NCBI GenBank assembly: GCA_963971425.1
Contig: OZ020517.1
Span: 17,450,904-17,514,903, forward strand
Direction of reading: 5' to 3'
Length of the DNA: 64,000 nt
Source of the DNA: Bryoerythrophyllum caledonicum
Taxonomy: Eukaryota; Streptophyta; Bryopsida; Pottiales; Pottiaceae
Both the position numbers and the translations under genes were made by a program. Numbering within the stretch: the first letter of the stretch is position 1; each line of letters starts with the position of its first letter. Below, piece after piece: positions 22,793 through 34,945 of the stretch. Under the pieces are notes generated by a model. That model was not told the origin of the DNA and ran no database searches. It saw nothing but the letters and a program-made list of their open reading frames with translations.

Positions 22793-23879
22793 GTGTATCG
22801 CCATTATGGTTGTGATTTTGAACTTGGCGACTTCAATGGGCACCCTGTTAAGTGGAGCTGGAGGCACAATATGTCAAAGGCACCAGTGTGGCATAAGTTT
22901 GGAGGGAGAAACTTGGAAGATGATACTGAGAAACTAATTCAAGCTGCAAACAAGATGTATCCTGACAACCCATTTGGGTACGGCATGAAGATGTTTTTTT
23001 AATCAAACCATGGATTGGCATTGGAATCCTCAGAGGAAGGAGTTGGTGCACGATTTAGGACCAAAACCATACTACAACTCATATGGTGAGCGAGCTGTAG
23101 AGACCTTGGAACTACGTAGAGCCTATCGTGAACTCCTCTAGCTGAGAACACCAGAACAGAGGACTTGTTTTGGGGAGAACGCTACAATCGTAAATGACTA
23201 CTGGAGGTGGCGCTCGATGCCATTTTGGACGAAGTTGCCCCGGAGATGAAGGAATGGCTAAATGGTGGGGACATACCTTGATATTCGGAAATGGTGATTT
23301 CACCATTTAGCCATTCGCCGTGGATATGGAACACGTAGTAATGTTCGTGCACCAGGAGGTGCCTCCTCCAACCCTTTAAGACCACGACAGTAAATTTTCA
23401 AGGTAAAAGAAAGGAAACCGAGTAATATGATCGGCAACAGATTCCCCCTTCAAATGGTAGAATGGAAATTCCTCGTCCATGTTGTTGCCATTATGGACAT
23501 AGCCATATAGGTATAGTTTATGAAGGGATGTTTTTGCCCATTTTGAATTTATTAATATAAAGGTTCAAAGTATGTTTCTACTTTGTCACTTCTAATATTT
23601 ATTATCAGGTCAATCCCATTGCAAGAATTGTCCGCCCCATCCTCACCCACAATAGCACTGAAAACGCTATCCATGATAAATACCAAGGGAGAAGGTGACG
23701 CTAAGCCGAAGCCTAGCCTTAGCCCGTCCAAAACCCCCGTCAACCACAAAATACAAGTTCCCATGTCTTTGACAATGTCATCGTTGAGTACAACATGTGC
23801 ATGGACTTTGGCATGGGGGGGGCCGTATTTTCTTGCGGATTGTCATTAGCTAGTCATTAAACTAGACAAGGCATTCTAC

Positions 23880-24660
23880 AAGGAATCCGACCTCATTTTT
23901 AAAAATAAAATTTAAAGAGTTTTGCTAAAAGTATAAAAATAAATATAAGGGACAAAAGAAAGAGATTGGAACAACGACAAATTTATTATCTTGGGCTGAA
24001 ATGGAAGGAGAAGGGGAAGGAGAAAGAACTACATAGAGACAATGATAATTTTCTAAGACACTCTAGTAGATTTGAGATTTTCAATACTAACTAGTAATAT
24101 TATTTCCTTTCACATCGTCGGTTTTTTTTTTGCCTTTAGTGGAAAATTGCATTTTATTCCTAGTCAAAGATTTTCACGCATTGCCACACATTGTCCGGCA
24201 AGGAATCCAAAAAACTCTTCTTTCCACCAGAAAAAAAATCTTGTCCTAATGTAGAGGACATGGAATCCCGGTGACATGGACAATGAATTTCAATGACAAG
24301 GGAGAGGAAGAGGGAGAGGGAGGGGAATTAAATATTATGCTCTTTTAAAATATAATTTTTTCATCAAAATTAGAGGGAGAAGGAAACCAAAAAAAATGCA
24401 AATAAAGAAGAAGAGAAGGACGGATTTTTGCTATGTTGAATCTATTGAAGGTAGTTGTAGTTATGCACATGACATACATTTTTTATCAATACATAGGCAT
24501 GAGATTAATGCACCAAAAGAAGCCTTTGGATCAATACCTTCTACACATAAAATGAGACATAATTTTTCACAGAATATGACAAAAAATATATTCATTGCAA
24601 CGCTGTACACAAAAAAAAATTCAAAAAATAACATCTATCAATTTTCCTAGATATTTAATC
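23880..24660 (+). repeat. T1 fragment, then unrecognised A-rich sequence
   Basis: 24040-24230 matches 230-420 of the T1 element (TAGTAGATTTGAGATTTTCAATACTA, CACATTGTCCGGCAAGGAA). From 24240 to 24660 I see nothing identifiable. Confidence 0.5.
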
Positions 24661-24989
24661 GATATTGAGACTCTAGGCGCTTCTATTGTTCGCTATCCAC
24701 ATTGAGATTCACATACACCACAGAAGAAGAAGAAGAACGACGGTCCCCGAAAGGGGGCCGGCATGAATAAAGTGTCCGTTCGTTCCACCACTAAGTCCAT
24801 GCCCACCAAGCATGGGTTAGTAGTATGGAACTACTTCCCGCTTTCGAGGGTAGACATCATGTACCTAGTAACAAGTAGCCAAGAACAAAAGACCATAGGT
24901 CCCAAAGGTCTCCAAAAGGGGCATGTACGGTGAAATGCATAGGTTTGTCTATGAAGGGGGGTCGGGAGCGTGAGGAAGGGGTTGGTTGT

Positions 24990-25795
24990 TTTCAAGTTTT
25001 TGTTTATGTAGGAGTATCGACATAGCATGTTGAATTGCAATAATGTTAATATTTGAAAAAGTGGTTTTGAATGAAGTGATGGGGATTTTGAATGTTTCTT
25101 CAAGGGTTGTCATTGAGGGAATGAAGGTGGTGGCTCTAGCACCCGTGGTGATGACAATGAGGGGGTCTACTTTCCATCCTAGTGCTTGAATATCTTCAAG
25201 TAGTGGTTGGTATTTGTTTGTTTTGTTTGCAATAGTGTCCGGGGAGAATCTATCATTGCAATAAGTGAATTCAATAAATTAAATAGTGAGACTAGGGTCT
25301 ATGTGGTTTGGTGGAGGGTCTTTGTATGATAGTCCTCTAACACATCGTAGGTCGGATTTAAATCTTGCATTACAGTGGCATCTTTGAGTGCAACATATGC
25401 ATGGTAATAGCCAAGGAGGGACCGTATTTTCTTGTGGGTTGTCATTTAAGGTTCCGGCATTCATGAGAATGAAGCAATAGGATTTGGTTGATGATACAAG
25501 TAGTTTACAAATTGCCCATATGGCTTTGTTGTGTCTTTTGACAATTAGTGAATGTATATGGGGGTTTTGGCATTTGAGTAGGACATGTAGCCATGTGTCC
25601 GGGTCTGTGGTGTTGCAAATTAGACATGTTATTGTAGGAAATCTTTCTATTCCAAAGAAGAGTTGTTTGCGGGCATTTCCCATGTATTGTCCGATGCAGA
25701 ATTTGATTAGGCATGTGATTTGTGGATCCGTAATTATGGGGTTTTTCCAAAAATTGGTAGACAGTTCGTTGTGAATGTTTGGATTGCCGGTCCAT
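24990..25795 (-). pseudogene. CCHC/RHN and RLE-like C-terminus of the minus retrotransposon
   Basis: FPTITCLICNTTDPDTWLH..LKCQ..KRHNKAIWAI carries the C-x2-C-H-C arrangement followed by RHN that precedes the restriction-like endonuclease in R2-type elements. After it come RFKSDLRCVRGLSYKDPPP, a stop, FIEFTYCNDRFSPDT, and LIVITTGARATTF. The PD pair is SD here and ExK is ExT, whereas the + copy has PD and ExK. Function is lost in this copy. Confidence 0.5.
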
Positions 25796-25838
25796 TTATC
25801 AATATTGGGGAAATTTTTTGTAAGTTTTTCTAGGTTAA

Positions 25839-26614
25839 TTACGAGATCATGTTTTTTGAGGTATTTGTCCAAGAATCGTATGGGGCCTTTATCGGGGGTT
25901 TCGTCCATAGACGGCGATTCATATCTATGAAAGTAATATGGGGTGGCATAGGCGTGCTCGTATGGGTGTTAGGCATTCTTGTGGGTTTTTCCTTTCCTTC
26001 CTTTGCTAGTTTGTCGGCTTGCTCATTGTCGGCGATATTAGCATGAGCTCGGACTTTATGGAGTGTAGTGACTTGTGTGCGATTTGGGAGCATTACAACC
26101 ACAGATGTGAGGATAGTTTGGTCCGGGTGGCTGTTGTGTAAATTGGGGTGTTTTTTTGTGTATTAAGGAGACATAATGCATTTATGCAATCTGTAAAAAT
26201 GTAAGCTGGTTTATTTGGGTATTGGGTAGTGATTATCTTAAGGGTTTTGTGTATAGCCATCAGTTGGGCTCTTAGAATATTTTGGAGTCTATGTAGTCTT
26301 TTGCCTAATTTAATTTGTTTGGTTGGGTTGTATACCCCATAACCGGCTTTTTCCCGGTGCCAATGTTTCGGACTTACTTCGGTTGGTTCTTTAAAGGAGC
26401 CGTTGGTGTAATAGCTGAAGTTGGGGTCAAATTTAAGGTCGGTATTAATTTGGTAGTTGGGGAGTGGGAGGCTTAATTCGGTAATTGGTGGTGCGGAAAT
26501 GTTTGTGTGGAAGGTCTTAGACCATTTTTTGGTACGGTTTACAAGGATTGGAATAGGTGAGGGTGGGGCAATTGCGGTGTATACCTTGTTGATGTTTAGA
26601 TTTTTTGCTATCAA
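25839..26614 (-). pseudogene. RNase H domain of the minus retrotransposon
   Basis: Two overlapping frames. Visible are YYTNGSFKEPTEVS, LRAQLMAIHKTL, AYIFTDCINALCLL and VRAHANIADNEQADKLAKEG, matching the four RNase H motifs in order. The first Asp is Asn (NGS), the Glu is Gln, and the third Asp (FTD) and the final NE.AD motif are kept. The frame shifts near 26095. Confidence 0.65.
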
Positions 26615-26634
26615 AGTGAGATGAGGGAGGTTTT

Positions 26635-27967
26635 CTAGTGTACCAATCTCTCGAGTTTGGTGATGTATACATAGGATACGTAGGGTGCTGGTTCAAGACG
26701 GGGTGTTTGTATTTGCGGTGGTATAGTGGGTTCTTTGTAAGTCATAGAGTCCGCTTCAAATAGTACTATGATGTGGGAGTCCGAGAATGGGCCTAAGTGT
26801 GGGTTAGAGTTGTAGTACCAATTAGTGTTGGGAGTGATAATAATGGTGATGTTGTGGTTGGGATCATTGTTTGCCGCTAGGCGTGTCCAATGTGTTGCTT
26901 GGTGCGTTTCTTCTTCATTGTGAGGGTGTGCAAGGCCTATTCCGCTCCACCTATAGTCAAAAGCTTTTCCAAGAGAACCAAAATTTTTATCACTTTCAAA
27001 TGGAGAGTAGAATTTTGAAATTTTTGTGGAGCATGTAATAGGGGATGAGAAGTATGAATGTTTGATATTCAAGGATGTAATAAGGTAGTCTAAGATAGGA
27101 TCGGGTAATGTGTAATGTGCATTTCTAAAGGGGTCATTTTTGGGTATACGATATTTATATCTTTGGTATAGCCAAACAATTTCGGTTTCAAATGTTTGGG
27201 GTATTGGTTCAATGTTAATGGAGGTTTGTAGTGCCTTGTGGTATTGGTTCCACAACCATTGTAGTCTAGCGAGTGGTATGGTTATTAGGTGTCTACCATT
27301 ACCTTTGTATATGTGGGCATTATCTTGTTGTATTTTGATTGCATTTTTTTGTGCAAGGATGTCAGTTTCGGAATTGCATTCGGTTGTAAAGATGTTGAGG
27401 AGGGGGATAATAAGGGGTGGGGTGACAAATCTTCTATCTCGAAGTTGTGCTTGAGGGTGGTGATTGTATGATATTCAGGTAATAATTGTTTTGAGTTCTA
27501 AAGTAGTAATGTGTGAAGATTTCGGTGTTATGTAGGGAAGCGTTTGGGTTGTGCCAAGGGAAAAGATTTCTCTGCGGGAGCCATTTGATGTAGGTGGTGT
27601 TATTGTGGGGCCAATGGCATAGGTATGACATATATTGTTTGCTTATGTTGTTGGAGTCAATGTACTTTCTATGTTTGTGCGCGGTAATGTTGTTTATAGG
27701 GTGCATGGAAGGATTTTTTAATATATGTGGTGGAGGGGCATATGGTCGTGAGTGTGGCGGGTTTGGAGGATTTAATAGGAGGTTGATGTTGGGATGGATG
27801 TCATTGTGACCAATGATGTACGGATCTTTAAGTGTGTAAGGTGGGGTGTGAGTGGTGCAAGGGTTGGGGCATATGGGGAGGCATGGAGGATGACAAAATA
27901 ATTGTTTAGCAATATTTAGTGCACTTTTTATTAATTTGTAGAATTTTTTGTAGCTCTTGTTGTCCAT
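26635..27967 (-). pseudogene. RT-RNase H connection region of the minus retrotransposon
   Basis: Two long frames, 27967-27434 (Pro/His/Asn-rich, with YMSYLCHWPHNNTTYIKWLP) and 27255-26635 (VWLYQRYKYRIPKNDPFRN, YRWSGIGLAHPHNEEETHQA). The second is colinear with 956-1650 of the + copy. No domain was recognised. Confidence 0.55.
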
Positions 27968-28792
27968 AAGGTGTGTTCCATTTGATAGTGTAATTTGTTT
28001 TAGATCGGTAATGTTTGCGGATTTTTTTTTTGTAGGAGTTTAGCGGATAATTGTCAGTCAAGTCTAGGGAGGTTATGTACTTCATTTGCCCAACTTTGTT
28101 CAAGCGGCGCGGGGCCTAGTAGGAAATCTTCTAGTGTGATTTTTGAAATGTTTGGCCTTCTGTTTTGAGTAGAAGAAGTGTGCGGGTAATGGGAGACCAA
28201 AGGCAATTAGATTTTTTAAGTCTTTGGAGGTATTGTGCACCTCCATAAATGGCGAGGATGTGCCAAAGGAGTCCACTGTAAATTAGTCCTAGTCGTCCCT
28301 TGTCGTTAAGTGCATTTCGGAGTTGTTCTCCAATGCAATGTAGATAGGCATTTTTACGGGAAAAAGCTTCTAGCCCGAATAGTTCGTGGGGGATTTGTGT
28401 TGTGACATTGGGCGTATAATTAGGGAGTCCGCATACTTTCTTTTGTATGGCTATGATTTTTTTTATCAAGTTTGTTCATGGCGGGCATGGAATAAGGGAC
28501 CACATAGAAACTATATGAGATACCCGGATGTATTACGGTATCAATCATTTTATTTTTTGTTGCAATGTGGCCGGACATAGTGTAAGTTCATTGCATTGTT
28601 TAATAAGTTTTGTAGTAGTAGCGTGAATTTGAATTTTCCATTTTAACGATGGGACTAGATTTATTCCAAGGTATATGTAGGGTTGGTTTTGATTGAGAAG
28701 TGGAATTGGTTGGTTACGATAGTGGATATTTCTCGCTTGGATGAGGGCTTTGAAGGCGGTCGGATTTATTTTGGATTTGTTTGGGCATCCAA

Positions 28793-29638
28793 TTACGGCA
28801 CATTTTTGGATCCCTTGAGTTCCATCCCGGTCCATAGACAAAATTTGTCTATTTTGTCTAATTGAGTTTGGAGTGATTTAAGGCGTCCAGAGATGGCGGC
28901 TAGATGGTCGGCATATGCGGCTAAGTTTACGGTGACTTTTGAGGTGCCAAAGGTATAGCCATTATTACCTCTTTGAAGCCATCTCAGTAGAGGTTCTAGA
29001 AAAATAATGAAGAGGTATGGGCTCAATGTATCGCCTTGGATGGTACCACGTTGAATGGAGATAGGGCGTGTTTTACCAAAGAATTCTCCAATGTATGTAG
29101 TGGTAGATTGGGAGTATATATTGCCAACCAGTGTGACTGTGTCTTCCGGGTATCCAAGATCGCTCATAATGGCTAGCAATCGAGGATGGCCAATGGAACC
29201 AAACGCGTTTTTGAAGTCAATGTAGAGTATGTAAATGTCTTTATTAGTGAATTTTGCATCCTCAAGAGCAGCAATGAGGGTTTGAAGTTGTTGTGTGGTA
29301 CTTCTCTCGGCTCTAAACCCTTCTTGGCTTTCGTGTAATATTTGGTGTTTTTCCCGGTAGGCCGATAATATTGATGTTAGTGTGCTAGTGTACAATTTGT
29401 AAATGGTGTTAGCTAAGGCAATAGGTCGGTGGTTAGGTAGCACAGATGGGTTGCCTTTTTTGTATAATAAGATTGTTAAACTTGTTTTCCAAGATGCGGG
29501 AATTGATTTTTGTTTGTAGCAATGAAGGAAAAATAATGATAGAAGGTCATGGAATCTTGGGGGCATGTTTTTTAGAATTGAGTTAGGTATATGGTCCGGG
29601 CCGGGGGCTTTGTTGGTTCCCAAATTTTTTAGGCACAT
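28793..29638 (-). pseudogene. Reverse transcriptase domain
   Basis: An open frame of 281 codons. It has the LINE RT order: NKAPGPDHIPNSILKNMP, SWKTSLTILLYKKG, RPIALANTIYKL, GFRAERSTTQQLQTL, YIDFKNAFGSIGHPRL (motif A), RGTIQGDTLSPYLFIIFLEP (motif B) and AAYADHLAA (motif C). Motif C should read YADD; the second catalytic Asp is His, so the enzyme is inactive. Translation breaks shortly after SKNVP. Confidence 0.9.
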
Positions 29639-30769
29639 GTTGTATGTGTCTCTGTTATAATATTTGTTGGTTCACCTCTTTTATCAATGGTAAATCCGTC
29701 AAGATCATGCCACGGGTATTGCCTAACTTAGCACGTGCATGTTAATGTATGTTGTGGTTGGAAGTGACATGGGGGGGGGGGTAGATGGTCTATAGTTTAT
29801 GGATGTTGAAAATGTATTTTGTTTGCAATGTCATCTGGGTTGGTTAGAATGTTGTTGTTTTGATCTGAAATGCAATCTAGTGGCAAGTTTGTGATATTTT
29901 TAAAGACTTTCTATTAATTTTTTTTGGACTAGTTTCATAAAAATGACGATACTTAGAAATGGCTTTTTTGACACATTCTCTTGCACATTTTGTAGTAATT
30001 TTCCGAGCTTCTTTGTTGGCAATTTTTGCAATGATTGCAATATCTTTTAGATCGTCTTCGTGATGGTTGTTGGGCAGTGGTACTTGTGGGATTTGAGAGG
30101 GACGGAGGTTTTGTAGTTTGGAGAGTGTAGGGTGGGTTCACCAATTGTGGTTAGTTTTAGCAATATAAAATTGTTTTACGAATGGTGTGGTATGTGACAA
30201 GATGTTGTTTCCATGTTTTGGCTAGTTTTCTCGGGAGATACCCGCCTTGTTGCGAGGTTCTAGGTGTGAGTTGTGGGATCGGGGGCACTTTATAGGTCTT
30301 TTCTAATATAGTGGAAATTTCATTAATAAGTTTGTCAAGAGTGGCGCAAGCTTCTTGCCATTGTATGTGTGTGAGGTGTTGGTGGTTAGAAAGAACACTT
30401 GTAAGGTAGTCTATTTGTAGTGAGTTTTTTCAAAGAATATTGTATTAAAGTTATCAAGGTTTTCTTTCGGGATGGGGTTTAGTATTTTGATATCATTTGA
30501 GTTGATGGTTGTGGGAGGTCTACTTATAAGGGTGTTATGAGGTATATTGAGTTGGATTGGGAAGTGGTCCAAGTTTAAGTTGGTTGTGATATTGGTGATA
30601 GATGTGTATTGAGTATGGTTAGGTGTTTTAATGTAAAATCCATCAATTAGGCTAGTGTGTGTGTAATTAAGTCCACCTTGACGAGAGTATTGTGTATTGG
30701 TTGAGATTAAATATAATTCTAGGTCATCCGTGTAATTTCACCATTGATAGCCTATGTCAAGTGGGGGGT

Positions 30770-33400
30770 AAAAACCCCTCCGTTTCACATACGTCGCATC
30801 TCTAGGCATTATTTATCTTGGTTGGCTTGCGTGCGACAAGGATGCACCATCATTACCACGCGTTTGGTATCCATGAGAAGCACAAGGCACCTCCATTCCC
30901 CGTCTCCATAGGTTGCCCTCTCGTTCTAGCCAAGCCTTGACTTCTGGGGAAAGATCGTTCAATATGACGTCTAGTGCGGCGCCCCTAAGTTGTGCCTGAT
31001 GGTACGTTCTTTCTGCAAGCAAGTCCTCTTCTGCACTACGCGCTTCTTGGATACGATCCAAACGGCGATATAATCAATTGAATTGTACGGTGGTGAGCGC
31101 CAACTCTCCCGATTAATTGTAATGCGGTTTGTCTTCCACACCCGACAATAAAGTCATTCTCTCACGATCGTAATGCCACCCCATTATGTTGTACAAAAAC
31201 ATCTTCAAGCCGGAATCCAATGGTTGATTTGGATATAAGCCCTGTGCCGCCTTAATTAAATTCTCTAGATTGTTTAATGTGCCGGCTTCCTCGTTTGCAG
31301 CAATAAGTTGTGCGGATAAGACGTTGTATCTCCAATTCCACTCGACGGGTTGTCCGACATCGGCGCCAATGTCAAAATATGGGTGATCTTCTTGGCAATA
31401 CACCCAATGGCTTGGCATGAAATCCTAGAGGCCAAATTGAAGATACAAGCGGGCATGATATGGCGATTTACAAACAGTGCATGTCTGCTTTTGGATCATA
31501 TCCTCAACCAGACATTGTGGGTTGTACGAATGACCACATGATCCAAGCGTGAAGCTCCCTTCTAGGCCCCACGGACTTTGGCAAATGGCACATTGCAATC
31601 CATCCTTGGTCTTCTCATCCGCGTATTACCATATTTTGTGAACAACTTCGGTGCCGGCAATCATCTCGTGAATATTCCACCGGTGATTCTCTTCCACAAT
31701 ACGCCCCCAGTCAATGCTAACGTTGGCCTTAAACATTGGTGGATCTATGTCTTCCCAATTGCTTGAATACATATCTTCTAACGTTGGCCAAGAAGTGAGT
31801 AACAAGGCTCTTAGCCTACGGTTGGTTATCCACTCAACATAAATCTTTGGCAACTCTCCCCCAAACTGCTTTGCCATTGTCAAAGCTAACACTGTGTCTA
31901 GCATCATGGTTTCCCGCTCATCATGGAGTTTGCTAACATCGTGGAGTTTGCTAACATCGTGTAGTTTGCTAACATTGTGTTGCAAGGTAGTAACATCTGC
32001 CTCGTATTTCAAATGTTTGCTTCTAGGAACTCGATGCGCAAATGGGCCATGCTGGAAACCAATTTGTTCCTCTCCGCTTCCAAGGTTGATGTATTCATCG
32101 CTGCTTCTCTTGCACGCTCTTCCATTAGCGCCTTGTATCCAAAAAATTCCGCGTTTAATTGTTGGTATTGCTCCACCGTGCCATTTGTGATACTGACACC
32201 CACCATTCCATGTCCCATTACTTCCGTTTGTCCAAGCCTGAGACGTTCACTTCCACCGCTAACTGGCGTGTTCGACTCCACATTCATTACATCAGTGTTG
32301 GGGATGCCAAGTTCATCATGTAGATGGTTTAAGACCGCAACCTCTGGAGCTCTTATTGCAGTAGCTCGTCTCTTTGGCAATTCCCGACCCGGTGGCAACA
32401 GTTCATCCGGTGGATCAACCAAATTATTGTTGGTGCAGAGCCATTGTGGAACCGGGTTCCTCGGAATGTCAATGATCGGTTGCTTTGTAGAAAGTAGGGG
32501 GCCAAGATACTTCCCAACATTGCCACCTGCGGTCAACAATTGGTGAATTGTTGACCAATCAACCCGCTTGTGCAACACACACTCCGCATACACCACTGCT
32601 ATCCTCCTTGGAATGCTATTTTAGGACCAACGTCTTTGGTGTAAAATGGCTCGTAAAATCTCCAAGAACCTCCACTTCAAATCCACATTTGTAATGGCGT
32701 TCCATGAGAGTTGCTTGTTGCGGCAATGATCCTTGTGAAATTCCTCGGGGTACCACCGGTCGAGGTGCGCGAAACCAACAAGGTTGAAGGCCTGTTGACA
32801 TGTCCATGGCTCTCGCACAACTTTCCATCCATTGTACCCCAAGAGATTGGAGTTTCTAGAATATCCAACTCCAAAGGCGCCCCCTTCTTCTATTTCTTTG
32901 AAGTACCCACTTCCGCACTTGGCCCATTCCGCCTCCTCCGGCCCGCATCATCTCCACCACCGCCTTGCATTGCCATTTTTTTTCAAAATGGCAAAGCATT
33001 GCATTGCATTGCAAAATGGCCTTGCATTGCATTTTATAATTGCACCACCACTTTGAAATGCTTTACTCGCTATCATGTACTAAATCGCTAAGCTGGTAAA
33101 CTAACTATTCTATATGAGAATCCTGGCAGTAACTAATCTCCCATAAATACCCTAAAACTAATTGCACTTAAAAATAGTGCTAAAATAACCCCCAAGCATG
33201 CACTTCAAAATAGTGTTGCATAGGAGTGTTTAAAATTGTTATAAAAAGTCGGCATTCAACAAATCTATGACGTCTTCGGTACTTGTGTTGTTGACTTTGA
33301 GGACAAATTCTCCCTTGGCGGAATCAATGTCCTCAAAAGGACCACTTTTCCACCTAGAAACCTTGCACACCCGCCATCAACGAGGATGCAAGTGCGTCAG
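30770..33400 (-). mobile_element. Element B, inverted copy
   Basis: Colinear with 20625-23880. In order on the minus strand: the GTGGAAAAGTGGTCCTTTTGAGGA block (near 33340), 32842-32621 (FAHLDRWYPEEFHKDH, DLKWRFLEILRAI), 32596-32009 (IPRNPVPQWLCT, coiled coil), 32012-31626 (three tandem SKLHDV repeats, LLTSWPTLEDMY, SIDWGRI), the RING-like stretch about 31590-31430 (CAICQSPWG..GSCGHSYNPQC..CTVCKSP), 31418-31113 and 31061-30813 (ALDVILNDLSPEVKAWLERE). One RING His is Asn. Stops differ from those in the + copy, so both decayed independently. Confidence 0.6.
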
Positions 33401-33469
33401 AGCGCCCGAAAAAGTCGGAAAGAATAATGTTGTTTTACTTCACCCTCTTTTTTTATACCCCATCTACTG

Positions 33470-33890
33470 CCTTTCATCCACCTCTTGTCCGCACCGGTCT
33501 AGGGCCCATTACAAACCGTGTGCAATCGTACAAGCCCCATCCGCCTCTCATCCACTCCCCATCCGCTGCCCATAGGCGTCGCGTCCGCATCTGAGTCCGC
33601 ATTCGAGTCCATTCTCCATCTGCACCTTGTCCACTTCCTAGTCCGCCCCCCATCCGCGCCCCATCCGCACCTCGTCCGCTTCCCAGTCCGCCTCCCATCT
33701 GCGCCTTTTCCGCTTACCAGTCCGTCCTCCATCCGCCCTAAATCCGCTCCCCATCCACGCCTGTCCGCTGCCCAGTCCGCTCTCCATCCGCGCCTTATCC
33801 GCGCAGCATCTGCAGTTTCCATCCGCATGCCCTTTCCGCTCCTAGTCCGCGCCCCATCGGCGCCTAATTTGCACCCACATCCGCAAATTT
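33470..33890. repeat. Degenerate (CCATCCGC)-type minisatellite
   Basis: C-rich runs of CCATCCGC / CAGTCCGC / TCGTCCGC with a loose 17-25 bp periodicity. Open frames (Arg/Gly-rich on minus, Pro/Ser-rich on plus) are compositional. Confidence 0.7.
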
Positions 33891-33892
33891 AA

Positions 33893-34449
33893 CTCCTAAA
33901 GGACCAATGTCCCCTCGGAGGACATTTTGAGTTTGGATAAGGTACCACGTTCTCAATTCTAGGCATTATTTTCTGAGATTTTTTTTTAATGGACAACTTT
34001 TGATTGGCTTTGCGTAGACACAAATTTCGTAGAATTCCAACTTACAGTTCAAAAGTTACAATTTATATTCACTTACATATACAAATATTGCAGCAGTTTA
34101 GTGTGACATATCACAAATACTGTCACTAAACTTTAACAACTTCTAAATTCAATAGAAATTTGAGTTTTTGTCCATTTAAAAGAAAGAAAATGTCCTCTTG
34201 GAAAAGAAATTGAGATCTTTGCATCTACCGTACGGATTTGTGAATTCCAAAAATTTGAGAAGGATATGATATATGTCCCCATGCGGTCAAACTTACCAAA
34301 ATTTTCACCACACACTCTCATACAAGTCTAGTACAAGATCCTACGGTTAAATTTTCATAATAAACATTTTGTATCATTTCGTGTTGAATGTGCTGAAAAT
34401 GGCGGTTTCGGAGTGTTTTTGAGGAAAAATTGCCTTGGTCCTTTAGGGG
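33893..34449. mobile_element. TTAA-flanked TIR element
   Basis: Left terminus CTCCTAAAGGACCAA (33893-33907), right terminus TTGGTCCTTTAGGGG (34435-34449): 15 bp with one mismatch. TTAA lies outside both ends (33889-33892, 34450-34453). The subterminal palindrome GTCCCCTCGGAGGAC (near 33909) parallels that of T1. Non-coding. Confidence 0.8.
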
Positions 34450-34489
34450 TTAACCATGGGCAGACTTTTTAATTTTAGGCTGGTATTAA

Positions 34490-34945
34490 TTTTTGAAATA
34501 ATGGCTTTAAAGAATGAGAATCAAAATGACCAATTTAAAGGAAACCACACATCTTTTAGCAACAATTTTTTTGATAAAAAAATATGATGACTTCTAAGTA
34601 TTATTTGGGAAATAATAGGTTTTCTTGGTATGTGCTTGCAGCTTGATAGTGTGTGACGATGTGTCGCAATTTAAGAAATTGGCAATTTTGAAGATCTCCA
34701 AAAATAAAATAGAACTCAGAGCTTTAAGATCATACGAGGATGAAAAAATAAGAAATGAAGACTGAAAATCCGAATGGTAAAAAGACCGCTTATCCCACAC
34801 CTTAGTATGAATAGCATATTAAAAAGTTTGGATTATTAACATCTCTCAAAACATACGCAAATAAAGCTCTTCCATCATACAAAGATGGATAAATAGGAAG
34901 TAACAAATTTGACACCGAATGGTTGAGAACAAGACTAAATCATTA
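34490..34945 (+). repeat. T1-related direct repeat, copy 1
   Basis: Matches 35690-36145 in the same orientation: GAATGAGAATC.AAATG.CCAAT, TTGGTATGTGCTTG, CCACA..TAGTATGAAT..CATATTAAAAA, ACATACG.A.ATAAA. No TG..CA ends, primer site or coding core lie between the two, so they are not treated as LTRs. Confidence 0.6.

Larger units (their letters stand above)
20625..23880 (+). mobile_element. Element B, + copy: unknown element with coiled-coil/RING-like gene
   Basis: Colinear with 33400-30770 on the minus strand. The shared 5' block is GCGGGTGTG..GTGGAAAAGTGGTCCTTTTGAGGA, followed by a split gene: 21116-21361 (VKFAHLDRWWPEELHKKQ, VDVKWRFLEILRAI), 21346-22239 (IPRKSVPPWFRD, then a long coiled coil), 22283-22792 (LTSWPLEETIY, SIDWKRV, RING-like region) and 22793-23002 (VKWSWRHN..IQAANKMYPDNP), ending LDAILDEVAPEMKEWL near 23255. 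Stops and frameshifts break it. No transposase, RT or TIR was found, so its mobility mechanism is unknown. Two diverged copies in inverse orientation show it is repetitive. Confidence 0.6.
24690..30765 (-). mobile_element. Non-LTR retrotransposon with APE-like, RT, RNase H and RLE-like regions
   Basis: Reading 30765 to 24690 on the minus strand: an APE C-terminal piece (GGLNYTHTSLIDGFYI.. then LDHFPIQLNI, about 30715-30530), a divergent linker, RT (29638-28793), a long connection region (28790-26635), RNase H (26614-25839), a Cys-rich CCHC/RHN segment (CLICN..WLHVLLKC..KRHNKA, about 25690-25560), an RLE-like C-terminus (about 25400-24990), and a 3' UTR ending near 24735 in a TTC-rich tract. 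The 5' end is truncated within APE. Several frameshifts and a mutated YADD box show it is dead. An APE plus RLE combination is the layout described for Dualen/RandI elements of green algae. Confidence 0.75.

Noticed and set aside
33267-33400. VDFEDKFSLGG read on the plus strand as the C-terminus of a Ty3/gypsy polyprotein.
   Set aside because: Only a few residues, no integrase or chromodomain nearby, and the sequence is better explained as the 5' block of element B on the other strand.
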